Below, piece by piece: positions 9,608 through 18,713 of a DNA stretch of 64,000 bases (position 1 is its first letter; each line of letters starts with the position of its first letter). The stretch comes from Polaribacter huanghezhanensis (lineage in GTDB: Bacteria > Bacteroidota > Bacteroidia > Flavobacteriales > Flavobacteriaceae). The notes beneath the pieces were generated by a model that ran no database searches, was not told where the DNA came from, and saw only the letters and a list, made by a program, of their open reading frames with translations. Made by a program: the position numbers and the translations under genes. The stretch is from assembly GCF_030444335.1 (NCBI RefSeq), contig NZ_CP128595.1, forward strand, positions 1,054,001-1,118,000, in the 5' to 3' direction.

Positions 9608-9649
9608 AATATAAAAAAATTAGGATATATAACTTATATCCTAATTTTT
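9608..9649 (-). terminator. Terminator of the fabH-accB-accC transcript
   Basis: Perfect 15-bp inverted repeat (AAAAATTAGGATATA at 9615-9629, its mirror at 9635-9649, loop TAACT), followed on the minus strand by seven T. It lies 28 bp after the accC stop. Confidence 0.8.
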
Positions 9650-9676
9650 ATTTAATTATTAAACTGTATGTGTTGT

Positions 9677-11017
9677 TTATGGTTTCATTTCAAAATCTTC
9701 CATAAATTTTGTTGTGTAGTTGCCCGAAAGATAATCAGGGTGTTCCATTAATTGTCTGTGAAACGGAATGGTTGTTTTTACACCTTCAATTACAAACTCA
9801 TCTAAGGCTCTTTTCATTTTGTTAATTGCTTCTTCTCTAGTTTGAGCAGTTACAATTAATTTGGCAATCATAGAATCGTAGTTTGGCGGAATAGAATATC
9901 CAGCATATACATGTGTATCTATTCTAACTCCGTGCCCACCTGGCGCATGAAAGGTTGTTATTTTACCCGGCGCAGGTCTAAAGTTGTTGTAAGGATCTTC
10001 AGCATTTATTCTACATTCAATTGAGTGCATTTTTGGTAAATAGTTTTTACCTGAAACTGGAACACCAGCAGCAACCAAAATTTGTTCACGAATTAAATCG
10101 AAATCAATAACCTGTTCTGTGATTGGGTGCTCTACTTGAATCCGCGTATTCATTTCCATAAAATAGAAATTACGATGCTTATCAACCAAAAACTCAACGG
10201 TACCAGCGCCTTCATATTTTATATATTCAGCAGCTTTTACTGCAGCATCTCCCATTGCTAAACGCAATTCATCCGTCATAAAAGGAGAAGGAGTTTCTTC
10301 AGTTAATTTTTGATGACGACGTTGTACAGAACAATCTCTTTCTGATAAATGACACGCTTTACCAAACGAATCTCCAACAATTTGGATTTCGATATGTCTT
10401 GGCTCTTCAATTAATTTTTCTAAATACATTCCGTCATTTCCAAAAGCAGCTTTTGCTTCTTGTCTTGCAGAATCCCAAGCATCTTGTAAATCTTCTTCTT
10501 TCCAAACAGCACGCATTCCTTTTCCACCACCTCCAGCGGTAGCTTTTAGCATTACCGGAATACCAAACTCAAGCGCTAATTTTTTACACTCTTCAAAATC
10601 TTTTATGATTCCCTTTGATCCAGGAATACATGGAACACCAGCTGCAAGCATGGTTGCTTTTGCAGAGGCTTTATCTCCCATTTTATCAATCATATCACCA
10701 GTTGCGCCAATGAATTTAATTCCATGTTCTGCGCATAAGTTTGAAAACTTAGCATTTTCAGCTAAAAAACCATATCCAGGATGAATGGCATCTGCATTTG
10801 TAATTTCTGCAGCTGCAATTATATTTGACATTTTTAAGTAAGATTCATTACTTGGTGGAGGGCCAATACAAACTGCTTCGTCTGCAAATTTAACATGTAA
10901 ACTTTCTGCGTCTGCAGTAGAATAAACCGCTACAGTTTTGATGCCCATCTCTTTACAAGTTCTAATTACACGTAATGCAATTTCACCTCTATTTGCTATT
11001 AATACTTTTTTAAACAT
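9677..11017 (-). CDS. accC: Acetyl-CoA carboxylase, biotin carboxylase subunit
   Basis: Carboxylates the biotin on BCCP with ATP and bicarbonate, the first half-reaction of malonyl-CoA formation. It starts [19 protein letters not shown], has the ATP-grasp glycine loop [12 protein letters not shown] (about 160-171) and the carboxylase signature [17 protein letters not shown] (about 281-297). Length 446 aa, normal. The frame opens eight codons earlier at 11041, but the ATG at 11017 gives the family's exact N-terminus and is preceded by AAAAGG, an unusually Shine-Dalgarno-like stretch for this genome. Directly downstream of accB, and the last gene of the fabH-accB-accC group. Confidence 0.95.
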   Translation of the reverse strand: MFKKVLIANRGEIALRVIRTCKEMGIKTVAVYSTADAESLHVKFADEAVCIGPPPSNESYLKMSNIIAAAEITNADAIHPGYGFLAENAKFSNLCAEHGIKFIGATGDMIDKMGDKASAKATMLAAGVPCIPGSKGIIKDFEECKKLALEFGIPVMLKATAGGGGKGMRAVWKEEDLQDAWDSARQEAKAAFGNDGMYLEKLIEEPRHIEIQIVGDSFGKACHLSERDCSVQRRHQKLTEETPSPFMTDELRLAMGDAAVKAAEYIKYEGAGTVEFLVDKHRNFYFMEMNTRIQVEHPITEQVIDFDLIREQILVAAGVPVSGKNYLPKMHSIECRINAEDPYNNFRPAPGKITTFHAPGGHGVRIDTHVYAGYSIPPNYDSMIAKLIVTAQTREEAINKMKRALDEFVIEGVKTTIPFHRQLMEHPDYLSGNYTTKFMEDFEMKP

Positions 11018-11083
11018 ACCTTTTGTATTAGTAATGTTCAATTGAACAGAATTGCTGAAACAAAACCTTCAATCGATATTAAA

Positions 11084-11560
11084 TTATGATGGATCTACTA
11101 AAAATAATGGTTGATCAAATTCTACCGGCGTAGAATCATCAACTAATACTTTAACTATTTTTCCTGAAATTTCAGATTCAATTTCGTTAAATAATTTCAT
11201 GGCTTCAATTACACAAACGGTGTCGCCAGAATGAATAGAATCTCCAACTTCTGCAAAATTTGGTTTGTCTGGAGAGGGTTTTCTGTAAAAAGTTCCGATA
11301 ATTGGAGACTTAATTGTTACATAATTAGAATTTTCATCTGCACTTGCAGCGGGTGTAGCTTGCGCAGTAGCTTCAGTAATTACTGGAGCAGTAGCCTGCA
11401 TTGGCATTTGTCCAACAGGATTCGCTTGCACAATCGTTGTTTCTGTTTTTTCAGAACCAGTTTTTATGGTGATTTTTATATCTTCCATTTCTAACTTTAC
11501 TTCACTTGCACCAGATTTTGCTACAAATTTAATAAGATTTTGAATCTCTTTAATATCCAT
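11084..11560 (-). CDS. accB: Acetyl-CoA carboxylase biotin carboxyl carrier protein
   Basis: 158 aa. A helical N-terminal segment (1-40), a flexible Ala/Thr/Pro-rich linker (about 45-80, QATPAASADE), and a C-terminal biotinyl domain with CVIEAMKLFNEIE, where the lysine carries biotin. GTFYRKPSPDKPNF is the typical thumb-containing stretch of bacterial BCCP. It shuttles the carboxyl group between AccC and the carboxyltransferase. It lies between fabH and accC with short gaps, as is usual in Bacteroidetes. Confidence 0.95.
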   Translation of the reverse strand: MDIKEIQNLIKFVAKSGASEVKLEMEDIKITIKTGSEKTETTIVQANPVGQMPMQATAPVITEATAQATPAASADENSNYVTIKSPIIGTFYRKPSPDKPNFAEVGDSIHSGDTVCVIEAMKLFNEIESEISGKIVKVLVDDSTPVEFDQPLFLVDPS

Positions 11561-11588
11561 AATTCTTAAATTTTTAGTTGTTTGATTT

Positions 11589-12584
11589 TTATGAGTTATA
11601 AGCCCATTTTAAGTAGATAGCTCCCCATGTGAAACCACCACCAAATGCGGCAAAAATTATATTATCTCCTTTTTTTAATTGCTTTTCGTAATCGGCTAGT
11701 AATAATGGTAGAGTTCCAGAAGTTGTGTTTCCGTATTTATGAATATTCACCATTACTTTATCACTTTCTAAGCCAACTCTATTTGCAGTAGCTTCAATAA
11801 TTCTATTGTTTGCTTGATGCGGTGCTAGCCACTGAATGTCGTCTTTTACTAAATTATTTCTAGTCAACATTTTTTCTGCAACATCTGCCATGTTAGAAAC
11901 TGCAAATTTAAACACAGTTCTTCCTTCTTGATGTACCGTGTGTTGTTTGTTTTTTAAAGTTTCTTCTGATGCTGGTAATAGTGAGCCACCTGCATCAATT
12001 TTTAAAAATTCTCTACCATTTCCATCGCTTCTAAGATATTCATCTTGCAAACCAAGTCCTTCGTTATTTGGTTCAAATAAAACAGCTCCGGCACCATCAC
12101 CAAAAATGATACATGTTGCTCTGTCTGTATAATCTATAATTGAAGACATTTTATCACCACCAATAAGCAAAACATTTTTATATCGACCAGATTCTATATA
12201 GCTAGAAGCGGTAGACATACCATATAAAAAACTTGAACAAGCGGCTTGCAAATCAAAAGAAAAGGCATTCGTTGCGCCAATTTTTGTTGCTACAAAAGCA
12301 GCTGTTGATGCTACTGGTAAATCTGGAGTAGCTGTTGCTACAATAACCAAATCTATGTCTAAAGGATTTTTATTGGATTTTTTTAGTAGGTTTTCTGCGG
12401 CTTTAATAGCCATATAAGAGGTTCCTTTTCCTTCTCCTTTTAGTATTCTTCTTTCTTTAATACCAGTTCTTGATGTTATCCATTCATCGTTGGTATCTAC
12501 CATTGTTTCTAACTCTTTATTGGTTAGAATATAGTCAGGAACATATTTTCCTACTGCTGTAATCGCTGCAGTTATTTTTGTCAT
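11589..12584 (-). CDS. fabH: 3-oxoacyl-[acyl-carrier-protein] synthase III
   Basis: Starts fatty-acid synthesis by condensing an acyl-CoA with malonyl-ACP. The catalytic triad is visible: Cys in LQAACSSFLYG (about residue 115), His in WLAPHQANNRI (about 255), and Asn in NIHKYGNTTSGT (about 285). 331 aa, normal length. It begins the fabH-accB-accC run, separated from rpmF by a terminator and about 160 bp, so it probably has its own promoter, though I saw no convincing TAnnTTTG box there. Confidence 0.95.
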   Translation of the reverse strand: MTKITAAITAVGKYVPDYILTNKELETMVDTNDEWITSRTGIKERRILKGEGKGTSYMAIKAAENLLKKSNKNPLDIDLVIVATATPDLPVASTAAFVATKIGATNAFSFDLQAACSSFLYGMSTASSYIESGRYKNVLLIGGDKMSSIIDYTDRATCIIFGDGAGAVLFEPNNEGLGLQDEYLRSDGNGREFLKIDAGGSLLPASEETLKNKQHTVHQEGRTVFKFAVSNMADVAEKMLTRNNLVKDDIQWLAPHQANNRIIEATANRVGLESDKVMVNIHKYGNTTSGTLPLLLADYEKQLKKGDNIIFAAFGGGFTWGAIYLKWAYNS

Positions 12585-12689
12585 ATTTTACCTTAATTAT
12601 TAGAAGGAAACTTTAAAAGTATTATTCAAAGGAATGAAAATTATTTTACATTTTTGAGTAAAAAAGCTCAAAAAGCATTTGAATTTAGT

Positions 12690-12726
12690 TAAAAAACAAA
12701 AAAAACTCTCAAAAATAGAGAGTTTT
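12690..12726 (-). terminator. Terminator behind rpmF
   Basis: AAAACTCTC at 12702-12710 pairs with GAGAGTTTT at 12718-12726; the minus strand then reads into a T-rich run. It separates DUF177-rpmF from fabH. Confidence 0.75.
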
Positions 12727-12747
12727 GTGTGTTTTATAATAAGTCTA

Positions 12748-12942
12748 TTATGCTTCTGCAGCTGCAGATTCTAATACAACTTGACCTCTGTAGTATAATT
12801 TACCTTCGTGCCAATGTGCTCTGTGATATAAATGAGACTCACCAGTTGTAGAATCTACGGCAATTTGAGGAACGCTAGCTTTGTAATGAGTTCTTCTCTT
12901 ATCTCTTCTAGTTTTCGATATTTTTCTCTTTGGATGTGCCAT
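12748..12942 (-). CDS. rpmF: 50S ribosomal protein L32
   Basis: 64 aa, basic, beginning [21 protein letters not shown], the hallmark start of L32. No zinc-binding cysteine pairs are present, so this is the Cys-free form. It follows the DUF177 gene by a single base, the conserved YceD-RpmF pairing. Terminated by the hairpin at 12702-12726. Confidence 0.95.
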   Translation of the reverse strand: MAHPKRKISKTRRDKRRTHYKASVPQIAVDSTTGESHLYHRAHWHEGKLYYRGQVVLESAAAEA

Positions 12943-12943
12943 T

Positions 12944-13480
12944 TTATGTCTTTTTTTCTGTTATTAAACTTTTTAATTTATCCCATCTTGGGTCTACATT
13001 TTCTGTAGTTTTTACTTCTTTTACTCTTAATTTCTCTAACTTCTTTAATGCTTCTGATTCCATTGAGCCATCTAAAACTTTTGGATGAACTCTTTTTGTT
13101 GGCACTGATAATACAATCATTTCATAAATGTATTGCGCAACATTTAATTGAAATTCTGAATACGGAAGAATTAATATTTCTTCATTATCATCATTGAATT
13201 CTTCTCCAAATTTTACAATTAACTGTAACTCAGTTTCTATTTCTTGATCAAAAGGTTCTCCACTAACATCACACAGTACATTAATTGTGCCTTGTGCATT
13301 AAAAGATAAGTTTAACAAGGTGTTTTTCTTCTCTAATGTTAAAGCTACATTTATGTTAGCGTCAAAAAATTCATCAAAATTATAAGCGTCAAAGAACGTT
13401 TTTCCAATTTGATATTCAAACAAATGACTTTCTTCTTTTAATCCTACGTATTGGATATTAAATTGTTTCAAGTCTTTCAT
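12944..13480 (-). CDS. DUF177 (YceD-like) protein
   Basis: 178 aa acidic protein. The centre has the DUF177 pattern [25 protein letters not shown] (about residues 88-112), with only one of the cysteines seen in other members. The tail [11 protein letters not shown] is shared by Bacteroidetes homologues. In plants and E. coli relatives are linked to 23S rRNA maturation; in bacteria the gene is nearly always placed before rpmF, as here. The exact role is inferred from this context. ATG start. Confidence 0.85.
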   Translation of the reverse strand: MKDLKQFNIQYVGLKEESHLFEYQIGKTFFDAYNFDEFFDANINVALTLEKKNTLLNLSFNAQGTINVLCDVSGEPFDQEIETELQLIVKFGEEFNDDNEEILILPYSEFQLNVAQYIYEMIVLSVPTKRVHPKVLDGSMESEALKKLEKLRVKEVKTTENVDPRWDKLKSLITEKKT

Positions 13481-13502
13481 CTACAAAATCAATTTGAGCG
13501 TG

Positions 13503-13510
13503 CAAAGATA
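13503..13510 (-). promoter_or_regulatory. Candidate -7 box for DUF177-rpmF
   Basis: TATCTTTG on the minus strand, 22 bp before the DUF177 ATG, fits TAnnTTTG. No clear -33 element. Confidence 0.45.
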
Positions 13511-13562
13511 TAAAAAAATGTTTTATTAAATAAAGAATCTTTAAAAAAGAAATTTATCTTAT

Positions 13563-14600
13563 TTATTTCAATTCAAGCACATTAACAGTTAAGTTATTGT
13601 ACTCTTTTCTTTTTCTGTAAATTTCGATTGCTGTAAAAAGAGCTTCTTTAAATGATGTGTGATTTGCTTCGTTTTTTCCAGCGATTTCAAATGCTGTTCC
13701 GTGATCTGGCGACGTTCTTATTTTTGATAAACCAGCCGTGTAATTTACTCCGTTGCCAAAAGACAATGCTTTAAAAGGCGCTAAACCTTGATCGTGATAC
13801 ATGGCTAAAACGCCATCGAACTGCTTGTATGTGTTGGATCCGAAAAAACCATCTGCAGCATAAGGGCCAAAAACAATTTTACCAGATTCTTTTATTTCGT
13901 TAATGGTTGGTCTAATAATTTCATCATCTTCTTTGCCAATTACACCTTTATCTCCGCAATGTGGATTTAACCCAAGAATTGCAATCTTAGGCTTATTAAT
14001 CCCAAAATCTTTTACCAAAGTAGCATGCATAATTTCTACTTTCTTTTTTATCAATTCTGGAGTAATTGTTTCAGAAATTTTAGAAATAGGAATATGACCT
14101 GTAACCAAGCCAACTCTTAAATTATCAGAAATTAAAATCATTAAACTTTCGCCTTCCAATTCATTTTCTAAATACTCTGTATGGCCCGGAAATTTAAAGT
14201 ATTCTGATTGAATGTTTTCTTTGTTGATAGGAGCAGTTAATAAAACATCAATTGTGTTCTCTTTTAAGTGCTTTACTGCAGCTTCTAAAGATTTAAAAGC
14301 ATATTCACCAGAAATCTTGGTAGCATTTCCTATTTCAAAAGTTACTTCTTCTTTCCATACATTTAATACATTAACTTTATTTTCAACTAGTTGTTTTATA
14401 GATGTAATGCTGTGTATTTGCGTTTCAGAATTTAATAGTTTTTTGTGGTATGAAAGACTTTTTGTTGATCCAAAAATTACTGGAGTACAAAAATCTAGCA
14501 TTCTTTTATCTTCAAAAGTTTTTAAAATGATTTCAATTCCAATGCCATTTAAATCTCCAATTGATATTCCAATAACTATTTTTTCTAATTTATCCATCAT
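13563..14600 (-). CDS. pdxA: 4-hydroxythreonine-4-phosphate dehydrogenase
   Basis: Oxidises 4-phosphohydroxythreonine with NAD in the DXP-dependent pathway to pyridoxal phosphate. The metal-binding histidines are in FPGHTEYLE, LNPHCGDKGVIG and MYHDQGLAPFKALSFG. 345 aa, near the usual 330-350. Two adjacent ATG codons (14600 and 14597) are both possible starts. Divergent from riboflavin synthase with about 60 bp between; a CAAAAATA (TATTTTTG on the minus strand) at 14633-14640 is a candidate -7 box. Confidence 0.93.
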   Translation of the reverse strand: MMDKLEKIVIGISIGDLNGIGIEIILKTFEDKRMLDFCTPVIFGSTKSLSYHKKLLNSETQIHSITSIKQLVENKVNVLNVWKEEVTFEIGNATKISGEYAFKSLEAAVKHLKENTIDVLLTAPINKENIQSEYFKFPGHTEYLENELEGESLMILISDNLRVGLVTGHIPISKISETITPELIKKKVEIMHATLVKDFGINKPKIAILGLNPHCGDKGVIGKEDDEIIRPTINEIKESGKIVFGPYAADGFFGSNTYKQFDGVLAMYHDQGLAPFKALSFGNGVNYTAGLSKIRTSPDHGTAFEIAGKNEANHTSFKEALFTAIEIYRKRKEYNNLTVNVLELK

Positions 14601-14661
14601 TTATGATTCAATATTATTAGTTTTGATTCGTGCAAAAATAACGAAATAAAATTTAGAATCT

Positions 14662-15252
14662 ATGTTTACTGGAATTATTGAAAGTCTAGGAGAAGTAAAA
14701 CAAATCGTCAAAGAAAAAGACAATTTACATATAACGGTTAAGAGTAGTTTTACAAATGAATTAAAAGTAGATCAAAGCGTTGCACACAACGGTGTTTGTT
14801 TAACAGTTGTTGCTATAGATAATGATGAATATACAGTAACCGCAATTAAAGAAACAATTGATAAAACTGCAATTGGAGGTCTAGTTATTGGTGAAAAAGT
14901 AAATTTAGAAAGAGCTATGAAACTTGGTGATCGATTAGATGGTCATATTGTGCAGGGTCATGTAGATGAAACTGGAGTTTGCTCAACTATTTTAGAACAA
15001 AATGGAAGCACCGTTTTTACTTTTAAATACAACTCAAAAAGCAATAACTTAACCATTGAAAAAGGATCAATAACTATAAACGGAGTTAGTTTAACGGTTG
15101 TAAACTCTAAAGATTATGAGTTTAGTGTTGCTATAATTCCTTTTACAAAAGAACACACAACTTTTAATCAATTAAAAATAAGTGATAAGGTAAACTTAGA
15201 ATTTGATGTACTTGGAAAATATGTTGTGAAACTAAATAGGTTAAAAAACTAA
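14662..15252 (+). CDS. ribE: Riboflavin synthase (alpha chain)
   Basis: Converts two 6,7-dimethyl-8-ribityllumazine molecules to riboflavin. The N-terminus MFTGIIESLG is diagnostic. Two lumazine-binding repeats are visible: the first at 1-95 (SVAHNGVCLTVVAI), the second at 96-190 (SITINGVSLTVVNS). 196 aa, normal. It is divergent from pdxA and ends in a 4-bp tail-to-tail overlap with the PID-CTERM gene. Confidence 0.95.
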   Translation: MFTGIIESLGEVKQIVKEKDNLHITVKSSFTNELKVDQSVAHNGVCLTVVAIDNDEYTVTAIKETIDKTAIGGLVIGEKVNLERAMKLGDRLDGHIVQGHVDETGVCSTILEQNGSTVFTFKYNSKSNNLTIEKGSITINGVSLTVVNSKDYEFSVAIIPFTKEHTTFNQLKISDKVNLEFDVLGKYVVKLNRLKN

Positions 15253-15431
15253 TTCTTCTTTAGTTTTTTAACACCTAAAATTATTCCAGAAATAAATAAA
15301 AATAAAACACCTCCGTCAATTGGTAATCCAGGTGGTGGTGGTGGTGGGACTGGAGGTGGAGCCGCCTGTCCATATGTGAATGCTGTACAAAGGACAGCGA
15401 CAAAAAGCAATATTTTAATTTGGTTCTTCAC
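15249..15431 (-). CDS. Small PID-CTERM-type secreted protein
   Basis: 60 aa. N-terminal signal peptide (MKNQIKILLFVAVLCTAFTYGQA), a short proline run (PPPVPPPPPPG), then LPIDGG, a hydrophobic segment and a basic tail (VKKLKKN). This Pro-x-x-PID-GG-transmembrane-basic layout is what Bacteroidetes annotations call a PID-CTERM sorting signal, so almost the whole mature peptide is the sorting tail. It starts with GTG. Role unknown. It overlaps the ribE stop by 4 bp on the opposite strand. Confidence 0.65.
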   Translation of the reverse strand: MKNQIKILLFVAVLCTAFTYGQAAPPPVPPPPPPGLPIDGGVLFLFISGIILGVKKLKKN

Positions 15432-15513
15432 CTTGAATGGATTAAGATTATAAATTTTGATAAAACAACAATATTTATATCTTAAATATAGGGATTAAAT
15501 TTGAATAAAATAG

Positions 15514-15587
15514 TGGACCCACCAGGGCTCGAACCTGGGACCCTCTGATTATGAGTCAGATGCTCTAACCAACTGAGCTATGGGTCC
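15514..15587 (-). tRNA. tRNA with CAT anticodon (elongator tRNA-Met, or tRNA-Ile2)
   Basis: Full cloverleaf on the minus strand: acceptor GGACCCA/TGGGTCC, D stem GCTC/GAGC, anticodon stem TCTGA/TCAGA with loop CTCATAA, T arm CCAGG-TTCGAGC-CCTGG, discriminator A. It is not the initiator (first pair is G-C). A CAT anticodon fits both elongator Met and lysidine-modified Ile2. The C4-G69 and C5-G68 pairs are features TilS favours in E. coli, so Ile2 stays open. Confidence 0.93.
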
Positions 15588-15600
15588 TACTAAAGTTTGG

Positions 15601-15632
15601 CAAAACTACTATCTTTTTTGAATTACACCAAA
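15601..15632 (-). promoter_or_regulatory. Promoter of the CAT tRNA
   Basis: On the minus strand TTTG (15629-15632), a 20-bp spacer and TAGTTTTG (15601-15608) form a complete Bacteroidetes promoter 13 bp before the mature tRNA end. Confidence 0.7.
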
Positions 15633-15649
15633 CTAAAAATATAATTTCT

Positions 15650-16621
15650 TTACACGTTACGCGTCATTAATGCTTTTCCAAAGGCTAACAATCCGGTTTT
15701 TGCTTTATCAGATATATTTATATCATCTAAAAGAGCAAAAGCTTTTTTGCTATAGTTGATTATTTGGGCCTTCATATAAGTTGGTACTTGGTATTTGTCA
15801 AACACTTTTTTAACCAATGTTATTTTTTCATCACTATCTTCTAATTTAGATTGATAGAATTTGTTTAACAATTCTGCATCTTCTTTTGAAGCTAATTCTA
15901 ATGCTTTTAAATACAAATAGGTCTTTTTATTTTCAATAATATCTCCGCCAACTTGTTTTCCAAAAGTTTCAGGATTTCCGTAAGTATCTAAATAATCATC
16001 TTGTAACTGAAAAGCGATCCCTAAGTTCAATCCAAAATCATATAAAATATCGGCATCTTTTTCGGTAGATTCACAAACAATTGCACCCATTTTTAAAGCG
16101 GCACCAATTAAAACCGATGTTTTTAAAGAAATCATTTGAATGTACTCTTCAATAGAAACATCATTTCTAGTTTCAAAATCGACATCTAATTGTTGTCCGT
16201 CACAAACTTCAATGGCCGTTTTACTAAACAATTTCGCTAGTTTTTGAAAAATGACTGGTGGATAATTTTCAAAATATTGATATGCTAAAATCAACATCGC
16301 GTCGCCAGATAATATTCCAGTATTGATATCCCATTTTTCATGCACAGTTTCTTTTCCTCTTCGCAATGGAGCATCATCCATAATATCGTCATGAACTAAA
16401 GTGAAATTATGAAACATTTCTACAGCATAAGCCGCAGGAAGTGCTTTTTTATACTCATCAGAAAACAAACTCGCCGCCATTAATGTTAAAACAGGACGAA
16501 TCTTTTTACCGCCTAAACTTAAAATATAACGGATGGGTTCGTAGAGGTTTTTTGGCTCTTTAGTTAGGTTCTGAGCTTCTTTATATGCTAGAAATTCTTG
16601 CTGAAATTTTGATAAATCCAA
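15650..16621 (-). CDS. Polyprenyl (geranylgeranyl/farnesyl-type) diphosphate synthase
   Basis: Trans-prenyltransferase that extends allylic diphosphates with IPP. The first aspartate-rich motif is DDIMDDAPLRRG (about residues 80-91) and the second is DDYLDTYG (about 205-212). The residues before the first motif and the exact chain length cannot be read safely. No ATG fits the N-terminus: the frame opens at a TTG at 16651, but a TACATTTG -7 box at 16640-16647 lies inside that extension, so I choose the TTG at 16621 (protein begins (M)DLSKFQQEFLAYKEAQ, 323 aa). Back to back with the tetR gene. Confidence 0.88.
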   Translation of the reverse strand: MDLSKFQQEFLAYKEAQNLTKEPKNLYEPIRYILSLGGKKIRPVLTLMAASLFSDEYKKALPAAYAVEMFHNFTLVHDDIMDDAPLRRGKETVHEKWDINTGILSGDAMLILAYQYFENYPPVIFQKLAKLFSKTAIEVCDGQQLDVDFETRNDVSIEEYIQMISLKTSVLIGAALKMGAIVCESTEKDADILYDFGLNLGIAFQLQDDYLDTYGNPETFGKQVGGDIIENKKTYLYLKALELASKEDAELLNKFYQSKLEDSDEKITLVKKVFDKYQVPTYMKAQIINYSKKAFALLDDINISDKAKTGLLAFGKALMTRNV

Positions 16622-16639
16622 AGTAATTATTTTAAAGAA

Positions 16640-16647
16640 CAAATGTA
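16640..16647 (-). promoter_or_regulatory. Candidate -7 box for the polyprenyl synthase gene
   Basis: TACATTTG on the minus strand, 19 bp before the chosen TTG start. No clear -33 element. Confidence 0.4.
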
Positions 16648-16708
16648 GCAAAGATTTTACATTGTGAACTCCATTGTTAAATAATTATAAAAACTTTGGA
16701 AACTTTTA

Positions 16709-16738
16709 TTGTTCTTAAAGTTTCCTGTTGTATATTTG
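16709..16738 (+). promoter_or_regulatory. Promoter of the tetR-efflux operon
   Basis: TTG at 16709-16711, a 19-bp spacer and TATATTTG at 16731-16738. Only 9 bp separate the box from the tetR ATG, so the leader is predicted to be just a few nucleotides. The -33 TTG is in frame with the gene and imitates a start codon. Confidence 0.65.
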
Positions 16739-16747
16739 CAACCAATT

Positions 16748-17368
16748 ATGAAGGATAAAATATTACATAAAGCGGCTGAAATGTTTTTAAATCTAGGGTT
16801 TAAGAGTGTTACGATGGATGATATTGCACATGAATTGGGTGTTTCTAAAAAAACAATTTATACTCATTTTAGCAATAAAACAGCGTTGATAAAAGAAGTA
16901 ACCGACGCTGTTTTTGAAATTGTATGTACTGGAATTAATGTTATTTGTAGTAAAGAAAATAACCCGATAGATGAATTGTTTGAAATAAAACAGTTTTCTA
17001 TGGAGTATTTAAAGAACGAAAAAACATCTCCACAATATCAATTACAAAAATACTATCCAAAAATTTACGCAACATTAAAAAGCAAACAATTTGATATAAT
17101 GCAAGACTGTGTTGTAGAAAATTTAAAACGAGGTGTAAAATTAGGTTTTTATCGAGACACAATTGATGTTGATTTTATTTCAAGAATTTATTTTCATGGA
17201 ATAATTGGACTAAAAGACATTGAGCTGTTTCCGTTAACGCAATTTTCTATGAATAATATAATGGGCTTCTATTTAGAATATCATTTAAGAGGAATTTGTA
17301 CAGAAAAAGGAATTCATAAATTAAACGAAGTTATAACAAACAATCAACCTGAAAAAAATGCAAAATAA
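16748..17368 (+). CDS. TetR/AcrR family regulator of the adjoining efflux operon
   Basis: 206 aa. The N-terminal TetR helix-turn-helix (about residues 1-50) reads MKDKILHKAAEMFLNLGFKS, then VTMDDIAHELGVSKKTIYTHF. The C-terminal helical domain is unlike any ligand class I can name. It is the first gene of the tolC-adaptor-RND operon and overlaps tolC by 11 bp, so it most likely represses its own operon and responds to pump substrates (inference). The ATG at 16748 is preferred over the in-frame TTG at 16709, which is the -33 promoter element. Confidence 0.88.
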   Translation: MKDKILHKAAEMFLNLGFKSVTMDDIAHELGVSKKTIYTHFSNKTALIKEVTDAVFEIVCTGINVICSKENNPIDELFEIKQFSMEYLKNEKTSPQYQLQKYYPKIYATLKSKQFDIMQDCVVENLKRGVKLGFYRDTIDVDFISRIYFHGIIGLKDIELFPLTQFSMNNIMGFYLEYHLRGICTEKGIHKLNEVITNNQPEKNAK

Positions 17369-18704
17369 AGTATTATTATTTTTTAGTTTATGTTTTATAG
17401 GCTTAGGTTTCTCGCAAGAAAAAACGAAAGGATTTTCTTTAAAAGAAGCTGTATATTTTGCCATAAAAAACAACTACAATGTAAAAACAGCACAGAATGA
17501 CGTGTTGGCGGCAAAAGAAAAAAAATGGGAAACCACTACAATTGGTTTGCCGAAAATTAGCGCAAAAGTAGATTACCAAAACTTTTTAAAACAAGTAACA
17601 ACGCTATTACCAGCCGAAATAACTGGAGGAACTCCAGGGACATTTGTGCCTGTAACTTTTGGTACAAAGCAAAACGTAAATGCAGCAATTACCTTAAATC
17701 AATTAATTTTTGATGGCTCGTATATTGTTGGATTGCAATCTGCAAAAACCTATTTAAATATCTCTAAACAAGCAAAAGAGAAAACAGAATTAAGCGTTAG
17801 AGAAGCCGTAATTAATGCTTATGGAAATGTGTTAATTGCAGAAAAAAGCATCGAAATTTTGAAGAGAAATTTAGTGACATTAGAAAAAACACTTTCTGAT
17901 ACTCAAAAAATTTACAAAAACGGACTGACAGAAGAAGAAGATGTAGAGCAATTACAAATTACGTTAACTACGGTAAAAAATCAGTTAAATAAAACCATCA
18001 GATTAAGAGATATTGGCTATAAAATGCTAAATATTTCTATGGGAAATTTAATTGATGAAAAGATTGTATTAACAGATAATTTAGATTCTTTAATCTTAGG
18101 AAGTATCGATTTAAGCTTATTGGCTAAAAACTTTAATGTAGCAAATCATATCGATTATAAAATTGCAGAAAACAACAAGGAAGGAAATAGATTACTGGTG
18201 CTTTTAGAAAAATCAAAAGTATTACCCTCTTTAAGTGCATTTGTGAATTACGGGTATGCAGGAAATGCAGATTCTTTCGATTTTTTTCAAAGCAATCAGC
18301 AATGGTATAACTCATCATTACTTGGCGTTAGTTTAAAAATTCCAATTTTTAGTAGTTTTGAAAGAAGATCAAAAACAAGACAGGCTCAATTTGAATACGA
18401 TAATTCAGACATTCAATTATTTGAAATGAAAGAGCAATTAAATTTACAATCTGCAGCAGCAAAAAGTGATTATAAGTTTAGTATTGAACAATATCAATCA
18501 GCAAAACAAAATTTAGAGTTGGCGCAAAGAATAGAGAAAAAACAACAAGTAAAATTCTTTGAAGGCGTTTCTACAAGTTTCGAATTGTCGCAAGCTCAAA
18601 ATCAATTATACACACAACAACAAAATTATGTGCAATCTATGCTAGAAGTAATTGCTAAAAAAGCAGCATTAGAAAATGCATTAAACATTCCATTAAACAA
18701 GTAA
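17358..18704 (+). CDS. TolC family outer-membrane efflux protein
   Basis: 448 aa with a signal peptide ending near GLGFSQ (residue 20). Two outer-membrane-efflux repeats of long amphipathic helices follow (about 25-215 and 240-440; for example SVREAVINAYGNVLIAEKSI and FSIEQYQSAKQNLELAQRIE). It forms the trimeric outer-membrane channel for the RND pump encoded next. It overlaps the end of tetR and is followed 9 bp later by the adaptor gene. Confidence 0.92.
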   Translation: MQNKVLLFFSLCFIGLGFSQEKTKGFSLKEAVYFAIKNNYNVKTAQNDVLAAKEKKWETTTIGLPKISAKVDYQNFLKQVTTLLPAEITGGTPGTFVPVTFGTKQNVNAAITLNQLIFDGSYIVGLQSAKTYLNISKQAKEKTELSVREAVINAYGNVLIAEKSIEILKRNLVTLEKTLSDTQKIYKNGLTEEEDVEQLQITLTTVKNQLNKTIRLRDIGYKMLNISMGNLIDEKIVLTDNLDSLILGSIDLSLLAKNFNVANHIDYKIAENNKEGNRLLVLLEKSKVLPSLSAFVNYGYAGNADSFDFFQSNQQWYNSSLLGVSLKIPIFSSFERRSKTRQAQFEYDNSDIQLFEMKEQLNLQSAAAKSDYKFSIEQYQSAKQNLELAQRIEKKQQVKFFEGVSTSFELSQAQNQLYTQQQNYVQSMLEVIAKKAALENALNIPLNK

Positions 18705-18713
18705 TCAACTATT

